A stretch of 64,000 nucleotides of DNA from positions 52,553,416 through 52,617,415 of the forward strand of contig JALMGJ010000003.1 in assembly GCA_023362775.1 (NCBI GenBank). Reading direction: 5' to 3'. Of this stretch, positions 45,840 through 64,000 are shown piece by piece. Below the pieces are notes generated by a model. The model did not search any database. It saw only the letters and a program-made list of their open reading frames with translations, and was not told where the DNA came from. Made by a program: the position numbers and the translations under genes. The stretch is from Charina bottae (Eukaryota > Chordata > Lepidosauria > Squamata > Charinaidae). The number at the start of each line of letters is the position of its first letter. Position 1 is the first letter of the stretch.

Positions 45840-47420
45840 AAGAAACCAATGCCACATAGGTCAGGACTACTTTTATCGTAATGGCTCCATTAACTGAATC
45901 TTGCAAGTCTGGATGTGCTTCCTCCTCTCTCCCTTTATCTTTGTGTGAACTAGGGAGGGATTCTGGCATCAGATGCCATGATTTGCTAAACTGACATGGG
46001 TGGGGCAAAAGTGAAGGGTAAAGGGGATTTCTGTTGCCTTCAGGTGAGTGTGTGGTGTTTTTTTTAAACCCCCTCCCCCAATTGCAAGCAATGAGAGAAA
46101 AAATTACATTAGAATCTGCATTCCCTAGAAAGCTAAGAGGAAAATCAGCTGGAGCACTTTTCCTAAGTAAGAGGAATCCTATCTGTATGCATGATGCTTC
46201 AATGTACATAATCATTTGCAGAGCCTTTGGTTAAACTTCATCCTGGGAAACTCTCTTACTTCATCTGTTCAGAGCCATCAGTAAGAAAGACAAAATATTT
46301 TACCTTATATATTCTGTGCACAGAAGCAACATTCTCCCCAGAATTCAGGTGACTGCTGGGAAGAAACATACTAACAGCAGCATGTTCTTTAAGATACATG
46401 TTTCTTAAGGATCCGCAAATCCCTTGCTGGATGCTGAGCAGGAATTAAAATTAAAATGAATCAGCTAATGGTGCTTAAGAAGGTTCAAGCACACGGCTCC
46501 CAAGGCAAGCCCATTCTGAGCCATCTGTGAACAGCAACACAACCTCTCCTGAGCAAATCGATACAAAGATGGTTACAGCAACTCGCCATATGCCACCATT
46601 AAGAGAGGTTCAAGTTTTAGCGGCTTCAGGCAACATCTGGAGCCATTAACGTCAATGAAAATTTAACCACTGGTTGCAGTAGGATGTGGATTGCATACTT
46701 AGAACTTACAAAGTGAGAGGGCTTTTTGTAGTATTTATCCCATAGTGCAGTACTTAAATTTACAATGGATGGACAGCTATTACATGCCCCCCCCCCCCTA
46801 AATTCTTATCCTTAGTTCATTCTTGGACTATGGAAAAGAGGATTACATCTATCCAGAAATCATATAACTACTATCCCATTATCCCATTTTATCTATCACC
46901 AACTTCCAACAAATATTAAATGAACTTATTACAGCTGTGCAGCCCTTTGGACTCAAAAGCAAAAACGTGCCTTGGAGTGTGGGGGTGATAATGTAGCACC
47001 AGACTCCTTAAAGAAGCTGCATCTTTTCCCGGGATAAGGGGAAATGTGACTTTCATGCAGGGGAAGGGATGGGAAACCTGTAGTTCTTGAGATGCCATTG
47101 AACTACAATTCCCAGAATACCTCATTCTCATGCAGGCTGGAGCTCCTGGGAGTGTTAATTCTGCAACATCTGGAAAGTCACAGGTTCTCCACCGCTGACA
47201 AGGAAAATGTGATCAAGTGGGGCCAGATGCTCTAATATAACCGTTAATATATGGATGAGAGTTCTTTGGCTGGAAATGATAAGCAAAACCCCCATCCCAC
47301 CAGGCACCTACAGGAATGAAATGGAATCATTCCAGAATTGCACTACTGCAAACAGCAGCAGCTTTTGCAGTTCCCTACCTCATCCACTTCCAAGCAGTTA
47401 ACAGAATATTTTGGCAGCAT
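45840..47420. other. Non-coding stretch
   Basis: No gene, exon or complete element recognised. Around 47090-47190, ACTACAATTCCCAGAATACC and GGAGCTCCTGGGAG look like a worn foldback repeat. Confidence 0.45.
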
Positions 47421-47431
47421 TTACACAACAT

Positions 47432-48205
47432 GTTGTTGTTGTTGTTCAGTCGTTTAGTCGTGTCCGACTCTTCGTGACCTCATGGACCATAGCACGCCAG
47501 GCCTTCCTGTCCTCCACTGTCACCCGGAGTTTACTCAAGTTCATGTTCGTTACATCAGTGATGCTATCTAACCATCTCATCCTCTGCCGTCCCCTTCTCC
47601 TTTTGCCTTCAGTCTTTCCCAGCATCAGGGTCTTTTCCAGGGAGTCCTCTCTTCGCATTAGGTGGCTAAAGTATTTGAGCTTCAGCTTCAGCATCTGTCC
47701 TTCCAATGAGCAGTAAGGGTTGATTTCCTTTAGGATTGACTACTTTGACCTCCTTGCAGTCCAAGGGACTCTCAAGAGTCTTCTCCAGCACCACAGTTCG
47801 AAAGCATCAATTCTTCGGCGCTCAGCCTTCCTTATGGTCCACCTCTCACAGCCATACATTACTACTGGGAAAACCATAGCTTTAACTATACGGACCTTTG
47901 TCGGCAAGGTGATGTCTCTGCTTTTTAATATGCTGTCTAGGTTTGCCATAGCTTTCCTCCCAAGGAGCAAGCGTCTTTTAATTTCATGGCTGCAGTCACC
48001 GTCTGCGGTGATCTTGGAGCCCAAGAAAATAAAATCTGTCACTGCTTCCATTTCTTCCCCTTCTATTTGCCAGGAAGTGATGGGACCAGATGCCATGATC
48101 TGGGTTTTTTTAATGTTGAGTTTCAAGCCAGCTTTTGCACTCTCCTCTTTCACCCTCATCAAGAGGCTCTTTAGTTCCTCTTCACTTTCTGCCATTAGGG
48201 TGGCA
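47432..48205 (-). pseudogene. BovB (RTE) LINE, 5'-truncated 3' part
   Basis: - strand frame reads AESEEELKSLLMRVKEESAK, FIFLGSKITADGDCSHEIKR, RLLLGRKAMANLDSILKSRD, DAFELWCWRRLLRVPWTARR, then GRQRMRWLDSITDVTNMNLS, closely matching BovB reverse-transcriptase C-termini. One in-frame TAG replaces a codon near 47737. The 3' end is the typical (TGTTGT)n / GTCGTGTCCGACTCTTCG motif. Duplication TTACACAACAT at 47421-47431 and 48206-48216. Confidence 0.93.
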
Positions 48206-48278
48206 TTACACAACATACACAACATACAAAACAGCAAATAAGCCAAACTCACTTTAGTGTGTTGTACAAACACCCTCT

Positions 48279-48323
48279 GTGTGTGTGTGTGTGTGTGTGT
48301 GTACACACACACACACACACACA
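48279..48323. repeat. (GT)n joined to (CA)n
   Basis: About 11 GT units followed by TA and about 10 CA units, a self-complementary microsatellite. Confidence 0.95.
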
Positions 48324-49700
48324 AACCCATCACATGGTTACAATTTATGGTTACCATACCTGGCCTGCAGACATCTGGACAATCATCAGAAAAAAATACA
48401 AATCACTGGTAAGTCTGCTGTAGCTTAGTTAGATGCCTGGGTTTTTGCACCCCAGAACTGGTAGCCTTAGATTCTGTGTCACATGAACCCAGGAAACTGA
48501 ACTAACAGAACGTTTACATTAACTATGGGTAAGCCAGCCATACAAACATAGCTCTCTGTAGTTTTCCAGGTAAAAATCTCACATGTCCTTTCCATATCTG
48601 GTAATAATTTCAACCCTATAGTAAAGGTGGACAGGCACCCCTCGAACTTTTAGTGGCCAGGCGCCCCTCAATTTTTTAGAGCCCAGGCTACAATTTCATG
48701 TGTTTTCCATTCAAAATAATAGCAAATTGCCCCACTGATTTTCTGCTAACTGCTTACAGAGCAGTGCTGGCTACAAATATGGGGCTTTGGGAACAAGTTG
48801 CCCACTACTTACCACTTGCAGCAAAGACGACAAGGCTGCAATTCCAGCCTTGCAAAAGGAAATGCTTCCGGTCATCAAAATGTATTTGGGGAGTATTTTC
48901 ACCAAGATACCGTGATCTTTGGAGGTTTCAAAAGATGCACTGTTCCAGAGCAAGGGCAGGCTGGAATGGCAGCTTTTCAGGTTTTAAACCTCAGAATGCC
49001 CCCGAGGGTATTTTGTCTTTACCCTGGAACATGAAATAAGCTCTGATGCAATTTCATATCCACTTTCCTGTTAGTCCTACACAGGATTGTACTCCGAGAG
49101 ATGAGCAAGAGAAGAGAGAGACAGCCTCCCCAAGGATTTCTCAGATAATAAACACATCCTGTTTGACAATTAGGAGGACCTGAACAGTGCTGGGGGGGGG
49201 GGGGGGTTATTTCCTGGAAAAGTTAATTCAGAAGGACTGTAGTTCCTATTTCTGTAATAATACAAAAGTGAAGCATTCTACTTTAATAAAAATAAATTCA
49301 AAAGATAAAAATAATACCACGCCAAAAATCACAAATATGCCCTCTATGCTCAAAATGGGAATGGAGTCAAGCAGCGCAACCAGATATGTTTAAAAATAAA
49401 AAAGCTTAAGTGCCTAACAAGGAAGTTTTTTAGCTTCAAAGCATTTCACCGCCAAGAAAAAAGCCTATACATACTGTACATTTAACATACGTGTATTTTT
49501 CAGGGTGTAACTCAAAAACTTTCCCACCCTATACTGTAGTATAATTTTGCAAAACCTTCAAAGCGCCAGCAGTATGCTTGCAAAATTATAAAATCTAATG
49601 TCCAAACAAGGTAACTAAAGCTGCACTGTATTCACTCTCTATGTACATTCAAAGAATATATTCAAGAAATACACATTCAATGCCGAATATCTGTATACTT
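48324..49700. other. Non-coding stretch
   Basis: No gene or complete element seen; a 16-base G run at 49191-49206. Confidence 0.45.
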
Positions 49701-49705
49701 TAATC

Positions 49706-49822
49706 CAGTGTTTTTCAAACTTGGCAACTTTAAGATATGTGGACCTCAGTGTTGGGTGGGGCTGGGGAATTCTGGGAGTTGAGGTCCACACATCTTAAAG
49801 TTGCCAAGTTTGAAAAACACTG
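49706..49822. mobile_element. Foldback hAT MITE, complete copy
   Basis: CAGTGTTTTTCAAACTTGGC / GCCAAGTTTGAAAAACACTG termini, palindromic interior, eroded duplication CTTTAATC / ATTTAAAT. Confidence 0.83.
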
Positions 49823-50169
49823 ATTTAAATCATCAGCTGGATAGTGGAAAAATAGAGAAAAACTCCCAATTACCCCATCCGTGCTGGGCTGGGAAATGCA
49901 AGCTTTTCTCCAATGAATGGAAAAGTAGCTTCCTTGAGGAACTGCTCCTATGCTAGCCTGCTTTAGCTGATTCAAATGAATGCCCTGATCCTTTGGGATC
50001 TCATGTGCATCATTTAAGCAGCCAGCTTTCTATAGAACAGGTATGTTTGGGCCAATGGAGTTACAGGGGCAAATATTAACCCAGCTTCAGCCTAGCAGGA
50101 TTGTTATGAATTGGACAGCATTGGATGGGAAGCACTGAGTAACCCCCCTTCAATTTCAGGAGAAAAGAC

Positions 50170-50297
50170 CGGGTATAAAGGTAAATAGTAACAGTAGTAC
50201 ATAATAATATAGGGATATAAAGGTAAATAGTAACAGTAGTACATAATAATATAGGGGTATAAAGGTAAATAGTAACAGTAGTACATAATAATATAGG
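50170..50297. repeat. 42-bp minisatellite, three units
   Basis: Three near-identical units of about 42 bp containing TATAAAGGTAAATAGTAACA and GTAGTACATAATAATATA. The repeats produce a periodic open frame on the - strand which is not a gene. Confidence 0.92.
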
Positions 50298-50299
50298 GG

Positions 50300-52420
50300 A
50301 GTTAACACTCAGAAGTGCTACCAATCAAAACGATTATGCAGAGATTCCATCTTGCTCTTCTTCACAGATTTGTTTCTGGTTTAAAAAAATGCTGGGAAAA
50401 CTCAAGAGGGTTGCAAATGGATGAGGACACCTGGGCTGCTCTACAATTCTATGAAAGCTGTTGAGTAATTGCATAATCAAAACCTCGCCTAGAAGCATCG
50501 TTAAACCCATAAACGCTGAGTTTTTCACCTGAAAATTTGTACAATGTAAGTAGCTACGCTGTTGTAGTAGCACATAAGTATGCTATGGTACACTGGCAAA
50601 GACAGTGTATTATGCAGGTCCTCTTGAAGAGAGTTCACACCTTTCACTCTCAAAGATCCAGAAAGACCTGGGCTACTTCCAGCTTTTAAACTACAATAGA
50701 AGTAAGAAAAAATGGAAAAATATTGAAACAAAACAAGGCACTGCCCCCACCCTAAATGGGACTGAAAATATTGGCTCCTGTAAGCTAAATTCAGACTCCA
50801 GTTGACAATTCAATAAGTCACGACTTATGCTCAAGTCATTTCCTGTTTCCTCCTCTTCCTCTAAGTCAGCTGTGGCATTCCTTGGCTCTGGCATGTGGGG
50901 AGATGTTTGAACCTAATCCAGTCCCCCGATCCCCCATCCTCTGCTTCACCTGCAGATGAAAATTATAAATGTTGCTGCACTACCATTCTGGCTGGAGCTG
51001 CTGGGAGTTCAGCAGCATATAGAAAGCTATAGGTTAACCACATTTGGAGGGTGTTGGGGCTTTCTCCCAGATCTGGCTGCAAAACTCTGAACAACCACTA
51101 GATGGCAGCAAAGCGGTTGTCTGGATGTTTGCAGCTCAGACTGGGTAGCACTACTTATTCTTCCACTGGTGAGGAGTCATTCCTAAGAGGCATGTCGCAT
51201 GGTAGGGACTTGATCAAATAATGTTAATATTTCTCAATTACTAGGAACGTGCATGTTTCAAATATGATTTGGAGATAGTGCTCCAACCTTATGTGAAAGG
51301 AAACCTCTCTCTCCTGTTTGTCAAAGAAGCCCAACTTTTCTGAGATGCTTTAAAGAATTGCAACCGCTTCAGGCAGGGTGCTTTGGAGAGCTTCCAAGAA
51401 CGGAATCTGGAATCCTCTGCGCAGAGAGCATGTGCTTTATCACAGACCTGGGATCATTTGCAATCATTCATTTCTGCTAATTAGGAAGGAATACAATGAA
51501 GGCTAATCCTCTGGCAGAACTCTCTGCTTCAGAACTTGAGAAGAAACGTTTTAGAGAGAGAGAACCAAGTGCAGCAGAACTGGTCCGCTCCAATAGCTTG
51601 TCCCAGCAGGATAGCCAGAAGATGGCAGCATAAGGGAGCTTTTGGGATGCCTGGCAGTGCTGATGCCTGGAGGTCTAGAAAATAAATTAAAACCAACCTG
51701 CTCAGGAGCCACCTCTGCAGCCCATCAATCATGGACCAAGCTTCCTTTCCATGCCGTTTGATTGGGTGGAATGATGTCATTCCTGACCACATGCAGATAT
51801 ACTTGTGGTATAAATTAAGGGACTAGGTGACAGCACAGGAAGAAGATGTGTTGCAGGTTACGCCTGCCTCCTCCAGCTTGTGTGCGTTAGCGAAGCTAAC
51901 GATTGCTGATCGCTGGATCGTCGATAATAACAGCAATATTAGAAGAGCAGAGAAGCCTGGGTCAGACAGGACTAACTATTGGATTGATAATGGATATTAA
52001 TGTTGTCTCCAGCAATGAGTTGCTGCTTGTATTAGACACCAGTTCTGTTGGCATGAAAATAATCCACTTGTTCTTTGTTCAAAAGCCCCGCTGATACATA
52101 CGTACACCCACAATTTAGCTCTGATAGGGTAGAGAGAGGAAATTGAAACAGGGCTACTTCATCATCTCTCTCTGCTGGGGGACCCCGTATCTTCCCGAGG
52201 TGTTATCGAGTGAGAGGCTTTTTTTCAGGCTTCTGAATTGTTTCTCCCAAGCGGACCCTCTAAAGTTTTAAGAAGGGAGCCGAGGTTTGCTTTGAATATT
52301 CTTTCCCCCCATTTCTTTCTCATTGTGAGTCATATCTTTCATATTACATGCTTAAGAGGAGGGTTTGCTATGCTATAAACTTGCTCTGGGATCCTTTTTG
52401 ACTAAAGAGAGGGGGATGAT
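50300..52420. other. Non-coding stretch
   Basis: No recognisable exon or element. PARS2, which follows TTC4 in human, is not present in any frame here. Confidence 0.5.
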
Positions 52421-52424
52421 GATG

Positions 52425-52482
52425 AGGAGGATGAGGATGATGAGGATGATGATGATGAGGAGGATGAGGATGATGATGATAT
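52425..52482. repeat. (GAT/GAG)n simple repeat
   Basis: GATGATGAGGAGGATGAGGA-type triplets. Confidence 0.9.
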
Positions 52483-52886
52483 TAACCACGTGGGAAATCT
52501 TACATCGTAGGATGGAATTGTGTCAGGAAAACAGTACACTGTAAATTGAAAACAAATCTGGCAACCCAACAAAAGTGTGGTCAGATCAGTAATGATCTGG
52601 AAAACAGTGCAGAAATGTTCAGGAAGTACAAAATCAGGTGCTTAATGAGAAATTAGAACTGGGCAAGATGACCATACTGTGCATGAACTGTATCATTTTC
52701 TATGGCTCCCAATTCTTTTTGGAGTCCCATCCAAGTGCAGATACCAGTCTCTGACGCCTCTTTTATATTTCTACCCAAGCCCTGTGGTCATCAACAGAAA
52801 CCCAGTTTAAATGTCAAGGTGGGGCAAGGAGTGGGCTTTTTCAGTTTTGACCCAATAGCTGTGCAACACCTATTCATCCTCCAGAC

Positions 52887-53132
52887 CAGAGCTTTCCAAA
52901 CTTTTCATGTTGGTGACACACTTTTTAGACATGCATCATTTCACGACACACTCTTACAGCAGGGCACTGTGCGGAATCCTGGCAGGGCAGGTTTGGAGGC
53001 AGCAAGGCACAAGGCAGGCACTAGGACCTGCGTGGAATCCTGGCAGGGCTCGGAGGCAGCAGCAGCCGCGACACACCCAGACACTTCGGCCGACACACTA
53101 ACGTGTCCCGACACACAGTTTGGAAAGCTCTG
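52887..53132. mobile_element. hAT MITE, subfamily A, copy 7
   Basis: 246 bp, duplication CTCCAGAC at 52879-52886 and 53133-53140, the only one of the set without TA in the middle. Interior as copy 1 with one repeat block lost. Confidence 0.92.
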
Positions 53133-53140
53133 CTCCAGAC

Positions 53141-55188
53141 GTTACATGTCCAGCCCTTTTGCTGTGTGTGCTGTTTTAAGTCAGTTCCCTTTTCAGCTGC
53201 TGTTTTATTTATAATTGTATTAAGTTGTGTATTATTTACTTTTACAGCATATCACCCTAACATTTCCTATATAGTGACTAACACATTTTGGGAGGGGAAA
53301 ATAAAATACTTACAGAATCTACTTCACTGAACGTGTTGCATATCCATAGCAGAGCAAAAACTGGTTCTGTTATACTCGGATATAACTGTAGTGCTCTAGG
53401 TTTAATAATGGATCAAGTCTGTTTCTAGACTGGTTCAAAATAAGTATCATAGAATTCAGCTCTCTCTGACTGAAGGGGAAGCAGCAAGAACTTACAGAGG
53501 GGGAAATCAAGGAAAAGCTCTTATCTCCGTGATCCTTAAGAGGTTGTGATCCCACCAACTTGATGGCACATAGTCAACGCAGCAGATGAAGTGTGTGGGA
53601 TCTTTCATGATGCTCCTTTTTCATGGAATCCCCCTCTGTGCCTGCAGCCTGACAGCTGGGCTACCGTGGAGTACAGATTTGGTGCGCTCAGAAGAATGCT
53701 AGACCTGATTTCAAAAACAGCCTAGTAGGTCACAGGCATGGAGCACTTCTGTGCCAGCAGAGTGGCTTAACCTGTTTTTATAAGCACCCAACCCACACTA
53801 CATATTAAGAAAAGTGGTGTTTTCTTCTGCTGGCATGTGATGCTTGGTGGGAGGAATAAAGCCAAAGGAATCCATCAGCCGCTTAACTTGTCCCATATTA
53901 AATCTATAAAGATAGGCACCAGTCACTGGCCTCATTTCTGTGTCAGAATAGGAATTAGCAGCAATGAGGGCAGTACAATGTATGCTGGCATACTTTTCTG
54001 CCAGCTCATCGACTGGAGGATAGCAATTTAATATTGTCATCTGGCTGTGCCCTAAAACACTTCCTCCGGTTTGCTCTTGTAGGATTGCAATCTTGATCAG
54101 CTTGAGCTGGTTGCCATGGTTCTAACTTGACAAAAATGAGAGCAGGCTGAGGAGCTGGCCCTGTATATAAACTGTAAGCCCATCTTCACCTTGGGATATG
54201 CAAAGCCAGACAGATTCTTAAGGGCTTTGTAGAGATTTGCTAAGGTTTGCCTCAAGTCTGCTGTATGTACAGTGGGATAAGTTCAGTCGTTATGAGATCT
54301 TGAACCTCTGCATTTCCCAGGGTACATGTAGCTGTAGATTAGTATGTTTTCTTAATCTGGCAAGGATAGGAAAAACGAAGATGTGATAATATCAGCATTA
54401 TTTCTAACTTGCTAATTTAAAAATGGCAAGATTTTCTTTCTGCAAGATTTGATGGGACCCAACATTTGTACGTGGAGTTTTGAAAAGCTTTCTGGAGTAA
54501 ACTCTCAACCATAACTTTCACATGCATGGCTTCAGCGTAACAAATATTTGATAGGACAATCTTCTTTCCATTTGCAGTTGTTGGAAAAATGGACTTTAAA
54601 CTCAAAACACTGTTATGCTGATAGACATGGAACGAAGGAGGGCCACAAATTCCATATAGGCAGAACCCGAGGGACTTTCTGCAGAATTCTTCATGAGTCA
54701 CAGAGCATACAAGTCATTCTTGTTTGGGTTTTCCTTATGAGAAGACGTTCTATGGCTACTCCAATCTTTCGCTTTTAATTCCAGCATGATGATCTATGAT
54801 TATTATGAAGCACATCCTGCAAGGAACTGAGTATCTGTTAAAAAGATTTTTTCTGTGACAAAGCCAGATGATCAAAAGATTTTTCAACCGTGTTGGAATT
54901 CTTCAAGAAAGCGTGGGGAAACTAACTGCACAACAGTGAAATAATATTGGAGTAGTATGAAAGTACAAGAAACTGTTCAAGGGAATGCTCTATTATTAAA
55001 ATTGTTCAAATAACTAAGAAAATATTCTAGATTTTAAAGAAGAGACTCCATCAAGGAAAGACTCACTCTGTATCCTGGTTACTTTGTTTCGAATCCTGGT
55101 TTTATCCACCAGGGTTTCTGGCTGGAATGTAGTCCTTCAGCATCCTTTCAACTTCCATTGATTTTCTTGTCTTACATGGGAAAAGAAG
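53141..55188. other. FAM151A upstream region
   Basis: Holds the unseen FAM151A promoter and 5' UTR. Two - strand frames (54040-53798, 54701-54417) have balanced amino-acid composition but match nothing I know and show no splice support; not called. Confidence 0.4.
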
Positions 55189-55239
55189 GTGTCATTTTTG
55201 AAACACAGATGCCAAGTAACTTTTCACATCAAAAATACG

Positions 55240-63998
<8,759 letters not shown>

Positions 63999-64000
63999 GT

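Noticed and set aside
45424..45857. Long frames with repeated CRREPIA- or LPPANPAP-like blocks
   Set aside because: Read-through of the 39-bp tandem repeats inside a hAT element.
44249..55188. PARS2 or another gene between TTC4 and FAM151A
   Set aside because: No frame resembles a class II aminoacyl-tRNA synthetase, and no exon series with consistent phases was found.

Overview
The window is vertebrate nuclear DNA, most likely from a squamate reptile (lizard or snake). Genes are split into short exons by long introns. The repeat mix is typical of squamates: several tRNA-headed SINE families, a 5S-rRNA-headed SINE, L1-like, BovB, R4/Dong-like and CR1/L2-like LINEs, Penelope-like elements, many small hAT elements and abundant microsatellites. 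The species cannot be read from the sequence.

Three genes lie on the + strand. (1) MROH7, a maestro HEAT-like repeat protein: 20 coding exons between 7603 and 33214 cover the C-terminal 867 residues and the stop codon. The N-terminal part is not visible, and all phases join in frame. (2) TTC4, a TPR co-chaperone of HSP90/HSP70: complete, 10 coding exons from 34852 to 44248, 383 residues, starting in a CpG-rich promoter only 1.6 kb after the MROH7 stop. (3) FAM151A: its first three coding exons lie between 55240 and 63900, and the gene runs off the right edge. MROH7 and TTC4 are adjacent and co-directional as in human. FAM151A downstream on the same strand differs from the human order as I remember it, and would fit an inversion of the MROH7-TTC4 block.

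Layout. 1-7600: intron or 5' flank of MROH7 with SINEs, three hAT MITEs and a decayed R4/Dong-like LINE on the - strand that is itself interrupted by one MITE. 7600-33214: MROH7 exons among microsatellites, a 470-bp pyrimidine tract, LINE fragments, a nested pair of L1-like insertions (27.9-31.1 kb), and a double hAT insertion. 33215-34740: short intergenic gap with a SINE. 34740-44500: TTC4, with a Penelope-like inverted-repeat insertion in intron 1 and a twin-primed L1-like insertion in intron 6. 44500-55200: gene-free DNA with a hAT element, a BovB fragment and a foldback MITE. 55200-64000: FAM151A with SINEs, a MITE and a second Penelope-like insertion.

No operon, CRISPR array, intact RNA gene or complete mobile-element gene was found. 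The most notable signals lie in the repeats. One is a set of eight small hAT elements in two subfamilies sharing one terminus; nearly every hAT insertion in the window has an 8-bp duplication centred on TA. The others are two Penelope-like insertions with precise target duplications and a ribozyme-like fold, a twin-priming scar, and a GC-AG intron in MROH7.
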